Positions 6,472 to 13,520 of a DNA stretch of 13,520 nucleotides are shown here, one piece after another (the first letter of the stretch is position 1; each line of letters opens with the position of its first letter). Position numbers and translations under genes: made by a program. This DNA comes from JBBDYG01 sp040901765 (lineage in GTDB: Bacteria; Planctomycetota; Planctomycetia; Pirellulales; Lacipirellulaceae), in NCBI GenBank assembly GCA_040901765.1, contig JBBDYG010000110.1, positions 1-13,520 of the forward strand, read 5' to 3'. Below the pieces are notes generated by a model. It was not told where the DNA came from and searched no databases. It saw only the letters and a program-made list of their open reading frames with translations.

Positions 6472-7473
6472 ATGTTCGTTGATCGCGTCACTATCGAAGT
6501 CCAGGCCGGCCGCGGTGGCGATGGCTGCGCTAGTTTTCGGCGGGAGAAGTTCATCCCGCGAGGCGGGCCGGACGGCGGTGATGGCGGGCACGGTGGAAGC
6601 GTGATTGTCGTTGCGGAGCCTGGGGTCGATAGTCTCTCCGAACTGGGGCATCGGGTGCAGTGGCGGGCGGAGAGCGGCAAGAACGGCAGCGGCGCCAACC
6701 GTCATGGGGCCAGCGCGAGCGACCTGACGATCCGCGTGCCGCCGGGAACCATTGTGATGGACGCGAAGCATGGGCTCGTGCTGCGCGACTTGGCTCAGCC
6801 GGGCGATGAAGTGATCGCCGCGCATGGCGGAAAAGGGGGCAAAGGGAACACCCGTTTCAAGTCGTCAACGAATCAAGCGCCACGGGAATTTACTCGCGGC
6901 ACCGACGGCGAACATCGCCGGTTGACGTTCGAACTCAAGGTGATCGCCGACGTGGGCCTCTTGGGAAAACCAAACGCCGGCAAGAGCACGCTGTTGAGCC
7001 GCGTCTCCCGCGCTCGGCCGGAGATTGCCGACTATCCCTTCACGACCAAGACGCCCCACTTAGGCATCGTGAAGATCGACATGGACCGCACGTTCGTGAT
7101 GGCGGACATTCCGGGCCTGATTGAAGGCGCGCATGCGGGGGCCGGTCTGGGGCACGAATTCCTGCGGCACGTCGAACGGACCCGGGTGCTAATTCATCTC
7201 GTCGAGCCACTGCCGATGGACGGCTCCGACCCAATCGAGAACTACCGCGCGATCCGCCGCGAAGTCGAGCAGTACGATCCGCAACTCGCCAGCCGGCCAG
7301 AAATCATCGCGGTCAGCAAGGCGGAGCTGCCCAATGCGGAAGAAGTCCGCGAGCGCCTCGCAGCGGAAACGGGGAAGCCGGTGTTGGCGTTTTCATCGGT
7401 GACGGGGCAGGGGTTGGATGGGCTACTGGGGGAGACGTATAAAAGGCTGGTGGCGGCGAGGGACGAGGAATAG
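6472..7473 (+). CDS. obg: GTPase Obg (CgtA), ribosome assembly factor
   Basis: The 333-residue protein acts in late assembly of the large ribosomal subunit. The N-terminal Obg domain (about 1-155) shows glycine-rich signatures: GRGGDGCASFRREKF, GGPDGGDGGHGGSV and GGKGGKGNTRF. The GTPase domain follows: G1 GKPNAGKST at 165-173, switch I region YPFTTKTPHLG at 188-198, G3 DIPGLIEGAH at 212-221. G4 is SKAE at 282-285 instead of NKxD, and G5 is FSSVTGQG. There is no C-terminal OCT domain, as in E. coli-type short forms. The start at 6472 is fixed by the Obg N-terminus and a GGAGGGG ribosome binding site. It follows rpmA as in many bacteria but beyond a strong terminator, so an unseen promoter in 6389-6440 or readthrough must drive it. 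The altered G4 is the main oddity. Confidence 0.96.
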   Translation: MFVDRVTIEVQAGRGGDGCASFRREKFIPRGGPDGGDGGHGGSVIVVAEPGVDSLSELGHRVQWRAESGKNGSGANRHGASASDLTIRVPPGTIVMDAKHGLVLRDLAQPGDEVIAAHGGKGGKGNTRFKSSTNQAPREFTRGTDGEHRRLTFELKVIADVGLLGKPNAGKSTLLSRVSRARPEIADYPFTTKTPHLGIVKIDMDRTFVMADIPGLIEGAHAGAGLGHEFLRHVERTRVLIHLVEPLPMDGSDPIENYRAIRREVEQYDPQLASRPEIIAVSKAELPNAEEVRERLAAETGKPVLAFSSVTGQGLDGLLGETYKRLVAARDEE

Positions 7474-7518
7474 GTCATACTCACTCTTGGCCTCTGAATA
7501 GAGCTTAAGTGATGTTGT

Positions 7519-8043
7519 TTAAGCGAATCCCAAATTGCGCAGTGTCCCGACAGCAGCATACAGATGGAGTTGGTCATCCAAGAGCGACAGGAAACCATAC
7601 TTTTCGTAAAACTGTCGCGCATTTTCGCTGGCTGCCACAACTTCGACCGCTTGAATGCCGATTTCGTTGGTGAGTCTCGCGACTCTGGCAAGAGCGTCGA
7701 GCAGCAAGAATTCGCCTAGACCTTGACCTTGCGTGGATTTATCAACTGCGAGTCTTCCCAGGTGCGCGACCGGCACCGGGTACTTGGGAAGTCGCATTCG
7801 CTGCTCGTCCGGCAGGTAACCCCAATGAACGCTGCCAGCCGAGAGAGAATAGTAGCCCAAGATGGAATTGGAATCTGCTGGCACAGCCACATAGTGCCGG
7901 CTTACTGATACGCGTTCATTCTGGCCGGCAAACTTTTTGAGATAGTCATTAAGCAGTGCATCTCCGCAATTGAAGCTTTTGCGGTCGTGACGCTTGTCAA
8001 GTCGCTCGATCTTCCAAATTGGAGATTCAGCCACAGCGCTCAC
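7519..8043 (-). CDS. GNAT acetyltransferase toxin (TacT/AtaT-like)
   Basis: The 174-residue GNAT protein belongs with toxins that acetylate the amino group of aminoacyl-tRNAs using acetyl-CoA and so stop translation. Visible hallmarks: FNCGDALLNDYLKKFA near 24-39, typical of this toxin branch; LGYYSLSAGSV; acetyl-CoA binding motif A, LGRLAVDKSTQGQGLG at 95-110 with the QGQGLG loop; and NARQFYEKYGF at 141-151, where Tyr146 is the likely catalytic acid. The start codon is GTG at 8043, and the reading frame overlaps the 3' end of the DUF1778 antitoxin by 17 bases with no clear Shine-Dalgarno, so translation is probably coupled to the antitoxin. It converges on obg, 45 bases apart, without an evident terminator. 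The substrate tRNA cannot be told from sequence. Confidence 0.93.
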   Translation of the reverse strand: MSAVAESPIWKIERLDKRHDRKSFNCGDALLNDYLKKFAGQNERVSVSRHYVAVPADSNSILGYYSLSAGSVHWGYLPDEQRMRLPKYPVPVAHLGRLAVDKSTQGQGLGEFLLLDALARVARLTNEIGIQAVEVVAASENARQFYEKYGFLSLLDDQLHLYAAVGTLRNLGFA

Positions 8044-8308
8044 GATAACGCTCGGCGGCTCGACGCAACGCGTCGTTCGGCTCGGGCGGCGAATCGAGCA
8101 TATTTAGAAAAAGATCGCGGTCCCGGGCGGAAAGGTGAGTCCGCTCGGCGTCGGCTACAGTCTCTGCGGCAAGAGGGAGAAGTTTGGAAATTGCAAATTC
8201 TGACACCGATTGGCCACTGATCGAAGCCGCGCGCTCGAGCAGTCGTTTGTGCTCCGAACTCAATTGAAAATTGAGTCGGACTTTTCCAGTAGTGGAATCG
8301 GTAGCCAT
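8027..8308 (-). CDS. DUF1778 antitoxin (TacA-like, ribbon-helix-helix)
   Basis: The 93-residue protein neutralises the GNAT toxin encoded just behind it and represses their shared promoter. The N-terminal half reads as a ribbon-helix-helix domain: the strand KVRLNFQLS (9-17), then helices HKRLLERAASISG and SVSEFAISKLLPLA. The C-terminal half (LSARDRDLFLNMLDSPPEPNDALRRAAERYRE) is the conserved segment that wraps the toxin in this family. The ATG at 8308 lacks a clear Shine-Dalgarno but coincides with the usual family start. A promoter and repeated GAATCGA boxes lie upstream, suitable for autoregulation. Confidence 0.93.
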   Translation of the reverse strand: MATDSTTGKVRLNFQLSSEHKRLLERAASISGQSVSEFAISKLLPLAAETVADAERTHLSARDRDLFLNMLDSPPEPNDALRRAAERYRERCG

Positions 8309-8319
8309 TGCGAACGAAA

Positions 8320-8336
8320 GAATCGATGTGAATCGA
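8320..8336. promoter_or_regulatory. Possible operator for the DUF1778 repressor
   Basis: GAATCGA occurs at 8320-8326 and again at 8330-8336, a 10-base period that places both copies on one face of the helix, as ribbon-helix-helix dimers often require. A shorter copy, GAATCG, lies at 8295-8300 inside the start of the antitoxin gene. The sites sit between the promoter and the start codon. Binding is inferred. Confidence 0.35.
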
Positions 8337-8354
8337 ACCAGAACTTTTCAAATA

Positions 8355-8383
8355 ATTGTAGCTGTCCGACGGGGATAGACCAA
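8355..8383 (-). promoter_or_regulatory. Promoter of the DUF1778-GNAT operon
   Basis: On the minus strand, TTGGTC (8378-8383) and TACAAT (8355-8360) are spaced by exactly 17 bases, close to the sigma70 consensus. Transcription would start near 8348, giving a leader of about 40 bases that contains the GAATCGA pair. It lies in the 100-base gap after ilvB, so the pair need not depend on ilvB transcription. Confidence 0.65.
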
Positions 8384-8408
8384 CACGCAATGAACCGGTA
8401 TTAGCTGC

Positions 8409-10187
8409 TCACTCCTTAATCATATCCTTCACCGTATGCCCACCCGGAATCATCGGCAGCACGTGTTCTTGATAGGGAGTGGCGACATCCAGGACGTAGG
8501 GGCCGTCGTAGTTGATCATTTCTTCAATGGCCGCCGGCAGATCGTCCTTCAACTCGACGTAGGCGGAGCCGCAGCCGAAGCCTTTGGCGATGGTCACAAA
8601 GTCGGGGTAGCGATTCTCCGGGCCGATGCCGGTGCCTTGGCCGCTCCACTCGGGATTGTCGATCGGGCCAAGATAAGTGTGGGCGCGGTTGCCCTGCATG
8701 AAGCGGTCTTCCCACTGCACGACCATGCCTAAGTGCTGGTTGTTCAGCAGCAGCACCTTCACCGGCAGTTTCTCGCAGACGCAGGTCGCAAGCTCCTGGA
8801 CATTCATCAGGAAGCTGCCATCGCCGTCGATGTCGATGACCAGCCGGCCGGGATACTGGCTCTGCACGCCCATCGCCGAGGGAAGGCCGAAGCCCATCGT
8901 TCCCAGGCCGGAGCTGGATAGCCAGCGCCGCGGCTTGTCGAACTTGTAAAACTGAGCGGCCCACATTTGGTGCTGCCCCACGCCCACCGTGATCACCGGG
9001 TCGCGGTCATGCACCATCCGCCACATCTCGCGGATCGCATGTTGTTGCAAAATACCGGCATAGGCGGTGTTGTACTTGAATGGCTCGTCCTCCTTCCACT
9101 GCATACACCGATCGACCCAATCGGAAATATCGTCGGGCACTTCAACAATCTTGTTCAATTCCGCAAGCGCGAATTTCACGTCGCTGCAGACTGGAATGTG
9201 GGCTGCTTTATTCTTGTTGAGTTCCGAAGCGTCGATATCGACGTGGATAATCTTGCCATGCTTGCAGAATTCTTCCACCTTTCCGGTCACGCGATCGTCG
9301 AACCGCACGCCCAGGGCGATGAGCAGGTCGGCTTCGTCCACCGCGTAATTCGAGTAAACCGAGCCGTGCATGCCGAGCATGTCGAGCGCCAGTCGATCGG
9401 TGCTGGGGTAAGCGCCCAGGCCCATGACCGTCGTGGTGATGGGAATGCCGGTCTTCTTCACCAGGGCGCGCAATTCATCGCTGGCGTCGGATTGAATGAT
9501 GCCGCCGCCGGCATAAATCACGGGCCGCTTGGCGAGTTTGATCGCTGCCGCCATTTGGCGAATTTGCTCGGGCTTTGCCGTGGGCGGTTCCCAGCGATAG
9601 CCCGGCAAGTTGACCGGCTCGTCGTAGTTCGGCACGCACTTGTCGAGTTGCACGTCCTTGGGCATGTCAACGAGCACCGGTCCCGGCCGACCGGTGGCGG
9701 CGATCAAGAAGGCCTCCTTCATAACCCGGGCCACATCATTCACGTCGGTTACGAGATAATGATGCTTGGTGATGCCGCGGCAGACTTCGACGATGGGCGT
9801 TTCTTGAAAGGCGTCGGTGCCGATGACCTTCGTTGGAACCTGCCCCGTGATGATCACCATCGGCACGCTGTCCAGCTTCGCGTCGGCGATGGCCGTCACA
9901 AGGTTCGTGGCCCCCGGTCCGCTGGTTGCCATGCAGACGCCGACCTTGCCAGTGCTGCGGGCAATGCCCTGCGCCGCGAAGGCCCCGCCTTGCTCGTGCC
10001 GCGGCAAGATCGTCCGCAATTGATCGGAGAAACGCGTAAGCGCCTGGTGCAGCGGCATACTTGCTCCGCCGGGATACGCGAAGATCGTATCGACGCCGTG
10101 ATTTACAAGCGATTGGACCAGTATGTCGGCGCCACTGGTGAGTTCGGTTTTCGTTTTCGGTTTGTTGGGTTTGGTAGCCGTTGCCAC
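8409..10187 (-). CDS. ilvB: Acetolactate synthase large (catalytic) subunit
   Basis: This thiamine diphosphate enzyme joins two pyruvates to acetolactate, or pyruvate and 2-oxobutyrate to acetohydroxybutyrate, in valine, leucine and isoleucine synthesis. The 592-residue protein shows the N-terminal SGADILVQSLVNHGVDTIFAYPGG, RHEQGGAFAAQG with the cofactor-activating Glu at about 65, SGPGATN, ITGQVP and TDAFQE, the thiamine motif beginning GDGSFLMN, and the AHAS-specific NNQHLGMVVQWEDRF with the Trp at the herbicide-binding site of plant enzymes. These distinguish it from other ThDP enzymes. I choose the GTG at 10187 because GAGG lies 9 bases upstream; the frame stays open to a TTG at 10202 that has no ribosome binding site. 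No ilvN regulatory subunit or ilvC is adjacent: downstream comes the toxin-antitoxin pair. The small subunit is probably encoded elsewhere. Confidence 0.96.
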   Translation of the reverse strand: MATATKPNKPKTKTELTSGADILVQSLVNHGVDTIFAYPGGASMPLHQALTRFSDQLRTILPRHEQGGAFAAQGIARSTGKVGVCMATSGPGATNLVTAIADAKLDSVPMVIITGQVPTKVIGTDAFQETPIVEVCRGITKHHYLVTDVNDVARVMKEAFLIAATGRPGPVLVDMPKDVQLDKCVPNYDEPVNLPGYRWEPPTAKPEQIRQMAAAIKLAKRPVIYAGGGIIQSDASDELRALVKKTGIPITTTVMGLGAYPSTDRLALDMLGMHGSVYSNYAVDEADLLIALGVRFDDRVTGKVEEFCKHGKIIHVDIDASELNKNKAAHIPVCSDVKFALAELNKIVEVPDDISDWVDRCMQWKEDEPFKYNTAYAGILQQHAIREMWRMVHDRDPVITVGVGQHQMWAAQFYKFDKPRRWLSSSGLGTMGFGLPSAMGVQSQYPGRLVIDIDGDGSFLMNVQELATCVCEKLPVKVLLLNNQHLGMVVQWEDRFMQGNRAHTYLGPIDNPEWSGQGTGIGPENRYPDFVTIAKGFGCGSAYVELKDDLPAAIEEMINYDGPYVLDVATPYQEHVLPMIPGGHTVKDMIKE

Positions 10188-10305
10188 AGTTGAAGACCTC
10201 AATTGCGAAGGAGACTAGCGCGCGTGCCCCGCGACCATTTCCAAGATTACCGCGCGACGGGCGGGGATGTGGATCGAATGCGGAGTAAATGTCGTAAACC
10301 GTTCC

Positions 10306-10334
10306 ATGATAGGCGTTTAGGAGCTGTTTAGCAA
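10306..10334 (-). promoter_or_regulatory. Candidate ilvB promoter
   Basis: On the minus strand, TTGCTA (10329-10334) and TATCAT (10306-10311) are spaced by 17 bases. Transcription would start near 10299, giving a leader of about 110 bases before the GTG. I find no hairpin with a T-run in that leader, so classical attenuation is not supported. Confidence 0.42.
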
Positions 10335-10417
10335 CTGGTTGGAAATTACCGAGTGTGGGGCCGGATTGGGCAAAGGACGCGCCAGCGGGCGGGAAAGTTC
10401 GCTTGGGGGGAGTAATT

Positions 10418-10463
10418 GGTGAGTAGGTGAGTGGTGAGTAGGTGAGTGGTGAGTCGGTAAGTA
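10418..10463. repeat. Three tandem copies of a 15-bp unit
   Basis: GGTGAGTAGGTGAGT occurs exactly at 10418-10432 and 10433-10447, then with two changes at 10448-10462 (GGTGAGTCGGTAAGT). Each unit is made of two GTGAG-based subunits of seven to eight bases, similar in style to the heptamers before rpmA. It lies about 85 bases upstream of the ilvB promoter and in no convincing gene. Confidence 0.9.
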
Positions 10464-11043
10464 GGCAGAGGGCAACAGGTAGCCGGGTAGAAGAGAAATG
10501 TGGGAGCGGGGAATTTTGCGGCGTGCAAATTTTGAGTGCAAGAACCCGATCGGTTTTGGCGAGTGGGTGGCTAGTGGCGCCCTGTGTTTCCTCATGTTTG
10601 CTGAGGGTACCCCGGTCACCACTCGGAGCGTTTACGTAGGTTAATGACATTTCGGATTTATGTCCGCGGTGCGCGGAAGGCGTGAGTACCGTGGCGCGCT
10701 GTCGGCGCGCAGTTTAAGCGATGGGCTTACGAAACGCAGGCCATACGTCGTAGATACAAATGTTCACATAATACCACAGTGGGCGGCTCTTTTCTACAAG
10801 AAACTGGGAAACAAATCGCCGGGAAACTGGGTCAGAACAATTTAATAAAAGGTCTGCCCTTTTCTTCCCATTTGGAATATTGCCTCGCCGACCCCACGGT
10901 TCGCCGCAGCTCGCTCGGCGAGCCGCACGTCTGGCTTGTGAACAAACAATTAGTTTCCTGCGATAAGCGGGAATTAACGGTTGACCCTCCGGCCTCCTCC
11001 GGTAGGTTAGGTGCTTCTCAATCCTTGGCATGGAGGTAGTAGC
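10464..11043. other. Long intergenic region with inverted repeats and no convincing gene
   Basis: Short open frames here lack ribosome binding sites and protein-like composition. Visible structure includes a GCGCGC hairpin (10694-10699 with 10705-10710, loop TGTCG), two copies of GAAACTGGG (10800-10808 and 10823-10831) followed by a TCAGAACAATTTAATAAAA tract, and an 8-bp perfect inverted repeat CTCGCCGA/TCGGCGAG (10884-10891 and 10915-10922). A weak promoter-like pair, TTGACC (10981-10986) and TAGGTT (11003-11008), has a 16-base spacer and could serve the PEP-CTERM gene. The repeat-rich sequence may be the remains of a mobile element. Confidence 0.5.
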
Positions 11044-11751
11044 ATGGCATCGACGTTTTTTGAAACGGGTCGCACTTGGCAGAAATCCTGGCTACATGCG
11101 CTGCGAGTCGGTGCCATGTCAGGTCTGGTCGCGCTAGCGCTGATAACTTCGTCGGAAGGAGCACTCGTAGTGATCGATCAAGACACAACGATCGACGCCG
11201 CAAGCCCAATTTTCGGCTCTGGGATCGAAGTGATTGACGGTGGGGATGGACCGACTCAAGTGCAGATACTCACGGGCGGGACAGTTCGCGGGTTTACCGG
11301 ACTGGAGAACAGCGAAATCGTTATCGATGGTGGTGCTGTGACGTTCTTAAGCTCGCTTCAGGACAGCGCGCGACTCGTGCTGAAGAACGGCGCGATTGGA
11401 TGTACGGAGCAGGTATGTCAAGTGATTGATTACGATGCGCTTTTTCATGTAACAGACTCAAGCACGCTCCACGTTTTCGGTGGTTCGATTGGCGGGAATA
11501 TCGCACTAAGTGGGACTGGTACTGCTCATGTTTACGGGAAGAATCTGGCGCTCCAAAGCCAAGGAGCCGGCAGTTTTGTAATTGTCAGCGGCCAGTTTTT
11601 GAATGACCAACCGGCAATGTTGTTCTTCGATTATTTAGTGGGCTACGAATCGAGGATCATGATTCACAATGTGCCCGAGCCACGTACGATCAGCCTATCT
11701 CTTTTGTTGATTGGTGTGATCCATGGGATTCGCAGATCTCGCCCTCAATGA
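11044..11751 (+). CDS. PEP-CTERM sorted exported protein with beta-helix-like sequence
   Basis: The 235-residue protein has an N-terminal signal (LHALRVGAMSGLVALALITSSEGA) and a textbook C-terminal sorting signal at 210-235: VPEP, a hydrophobic segment (ISLSLLLIGVIHGI) and a basic tail (RRSRPQ). In known systems such proteins are processed by exosortase and displayed or released at the envelope. The middle consists of short glycine-punctuated strands (LTGGTVRGFTGLENSEIVIDG, LHVFGGSIGGNIALSGTG, AHVYGKNL) as in parallel beta-helix proteins common among planctomycete PEP-CTERM proteins. Two cysteines (IGCTEQVCQV) could form a disulfide. GGAGG 7 bases before the ATG at 11044 fixes the start, and the longer frame from 11011 is rejected. 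No exosortase gene is in the window. Confidence 0.9.
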   Translation: MASTFFETGRTWQKSWLHALRVGAMSGLVALALITSSEGALVVIDQDTTIDAASPIFGSGIEVIDGGDGPTQVQILTGGTVRGFTGLENSEIVIDGGAVTFLSSLQDSARLVLKNGAIGCTEQVCQVIDYDALFHVTDSSTLHVFGGSIGGNIALSGTGTAHVYGKNLALQSQGAGSFVIVSGQFLNDQPAMLFFDYLVGYESRIMIHNVPEPRTISLSLLLIGVIHGIRRSRPQ

Positions 11752-11818
11752 GTCGTTAGCTGCCGAAATGCATTTCCAGCTTTTAAAGTTGACGTAACGT
11801 TATGTGAGGTATGAGCAG

Positions 11819-13520
11819 ATGAATTTGTGCCGTTTCATTGGGAACAAGAAGCGTAGTGGAGAACGGGGATCGAAGCGCGCGCCGGAGAGGCATTCGTGTA
11901 AGATTCTCCGATTTGAATCATTAGAACATCGTACTCTCTTGACGACGACATTGTTCCTGGATTTTGGCTTTGGCATCGGGATGGGCAATCAGCTCAGCAC
12001 TACCGCTGGAGAGTTTCGCAACATAAAGGGTGATGGAATTCACGATGATGGTACAGGTCCCGATCTAACGACGAATTTGGACAACAACCTGCTATCGACG
12101 TCGTCGCTTGATTTTCGTTCTCTAGCCTATGACTTTACCCTGGACGGTTCAATTAACATGCAGATATCACGGCACTGTCAAACGCAGTTCTGCCGCTCGT
12201 TCAACGGGCTCTTCAACCGTTCGACATAAACGTGGTCGTCGCAACGGCCAACAGCATCAGTTCGATTGTGGCCTCTTTGGACGCGAATAGTGCGACAGCG
12301 GAGGATAACGACGCGTATGTGCTGATTGCGGATACTCGCTCTAACTTCTTTGGCGGCGGATCGGTCGGCGACGGCGCGGGGATGCTGGAGGAAACGCCTG
12401 GCGGCGACGGTGTGATCGGTGGCAGCGGAGTGTTATTCGGAATTGCTGCGGCCGATGATATTTTTGCGCAATTCGGAAACAACCAAGACGAAGTAGCGTT
12501 GACCTTTTCCGATACAATTTTGACCAGTGCTCGGAATTCCACTGGAGTCCTCACGGGAGCGTCTGAAAGCTTAAATAATAGTCTCGCAAATCGAATCGCC
12601 TATACAGCAACGCACGAGGGATTCCACACCTTCGGCCTAGTCCATACCGTAGGGCCAACGAACTCGGTTCCGACCTCACCGCAGTATCTGCTAACTAACG
12701 GCGACGTCATTCGCAGATCGCCTGAGGTCCAGGCACGCGAGAATCCATTCATTGTGACGCGGTTTGATCTTCAGCATGATTTGGTCGACGGCGATCCAGT
12801 CGATGAGCCCAACAATTATGATTATCTGGAGAATCAATCTGAGTCGACGATTGGTCTGCGAAATTCGGATGGCTTGGGGGCACCCGATCTTGCCTACGTC
12901 ACCGGAACTGGCGCGTTCGATAAAATCACGCTCGACCGCGATGCCAGCAATCCGAATCTTGTGCATGTGACGGTCGCCGCCCACAACAATGCGACGTTTA
13001 CGTCGCTCATCCAACAGTTGACTTACGACATTGATCTTACGACCGACACGGAAGGCGAGATTCTGATTGATAGCAGCTTATCGAACGACCTGATCGAGAT
13101 CGACGCGGACATCGCGTCATCGGTGAAGATTCGCGGAATGCTGGGCGACGATCAGGTGAAGCTCATGGGCAGAGACGTTACTTCCGCGCTGGAGGGTTTA
13201 GTATTCGAAGGTGAGGCGGGCAACGACACGTTCACGATTGATTATCAGAGCGGCGATCCGCTGCCGCGGGCCGGGCATGACTTTAATTTCATCGGCGGCG
13301 CTGGTACCGATAACACCACGGTCATCGAGGTGGGCGGCGGGCAGCGAGTCGGCTTTTTCGTGAACACGTTTTCCGATGCGGCGGATGCGTCGGTTGGCGA
13401 TGGCCGCGCCGATAGCAATAGCACTTTGGCGGATGACCAAACTACGCTTCGGGCCGCCATTCAGGAAGGTGATGTCAAACTTCAAATGCAACAGTTTTGA
13501 TAACTGGTATTGGTGAAAGG
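11819..13520 (+). pseudogene. Frameshifted secreted metzincin-like metalloprotease gene, 3' end outside the window
   Basis: The ATG at 11819 has GAGG 9 bases upstream (GTG at 11804 is the alternative). The N-terminus is basic, followed by RFESLEHRTLLT, an N-terminal motif of large exported planctomycete proteins. The first frame runs to a stop at 12227-12229, but its last part is not protein-like. From about 12157 the frame one base back reads plausibly (ITALSNAVLPLVQ, then PFDINVVVATANS) and continues open to 13500. It contains HEGFHTFGLVH at 12613-12645, the complete HExxHxxGxxH zinc site of metzincins, and later glycine/aspartate-rich segments (GMLGDDQVKL, GEAGNDTF, IGGAGTDN) like RTX or calcium-binding repeats. 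Near 13470 a second break occurs: after TTLRAAIQE, which opens a common planctomycete domain, the good sequence (QTSNATVLITGIGER) is again one base back. Both breaks look like single-base losses. A decayed gene is most likely; sequencing error is the alternative. Confidence 0.75.

Noticed and set aside
8967..10193. Plus-strand open frame of 408 codons opposite ilvB
   Set aside because: It is antisense to a certain acetolactate synthase and has the His/Arg/Val-rich composition of a shadow; no recognisable domain.
10317..10650. Minus-strand frames spanning the 15-bp tandem repeat (peptides rich in THHSPTHHSPT)
   Set aside because: The periodic peptide is only the translation of the DNA repeat; no start signal, and the longer frame overlaps ilvB.
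10660..10845. Plus-strand open frame of 61 codons in the intergenic region
   Set aside because: No ribosome binding site, no protein-like pattern, and it contains a GCGCGC hairpin and repeat sequence.
12150..12170. Programmed ribosomal frameshift in the metzincin gene
   Set aside because: No X-XXY-YYZ slippery sequence and no stimulatory structure seen around the junction; a mutation or sequencing error is simpler.

Overview
The window looks like chromosomal DNA of a planctomycete, probably Pirellulales-like. Three things suggest this: a PEP-CTERM secreted protein, a large secreted protein opening with the RFESLEHRTLLT N-terminal motif typical of planctomycete exoproteins, and a mix of Uma2, DUF3891 and EF-hand secreted proteins around conserved housekeeping genes. 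The assignment is inferred from protein style, not from a marker gene search.

Layout. At the left edge (21-260, minus) is a small antitoxin-like gene with a good promoter; its partner would lie outside the window. A plus-strand block follows: a lipoprotein-like protein of unknown function (474-1388), class II fructose-bisphosphate aldolase (1487-2530), a Uma2-family protein (2553-3116) whose start sits just after a perfect extended -10 box, a DUF3891 protein coupled to it by an ATGA overlap (3113-3958), and a secreted EF-hand protein (4100-4744) closed by a terminator. A second plus-strand block has its own promoter: a secreted protein of unknown function (4971-5942), ribosomal protein L27 (6069-6320, with a strong terminator behind it) and the GTPase Obg (6472-7473). 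Between the unknown gene and rpmA lies a 70-bp imperfect inverted repeat built from degenerate heptamers.

The minus-strand block that follows holds a DUF1778-GNAT toxin-antitoxin pair (8308 to 7519) with its own promoter and possible operator. Upstream of it is acetolactate synthase large subunit ilvB (10187 to 8409), without an adjacent ilvN or ilvC. About 840 bp without a convincing gene (10203-11043) separate ilvB from the right-hand genes and carry the ilvB promoter, a 15-bp tandem repeat and several inverted repeats.

At the right end are a PEP-CTERM protein with beta-helix-like sequence (11044-11751) and a metzincin-like secreted metalloprotease gene (11819 to beyond the window) with the full HExxHxxGxxH motif. 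That gene is interrupted by two apparent frameshifts, near 12155 and near 13470.

The genes are mostly independent units: central carbon metabolism (fba), branched-chain amino acid synthesis (ilvB), ribosome assembly (rpmA, obg), two toxin-antitoxin loci and several exported proteins. I see no clear new multi-gene system. The most unusual items are the broken metzincin gene, the heptamer repeat elements, the leaderless-looking Uma2 promoter and the altered G4 motif of Obg.
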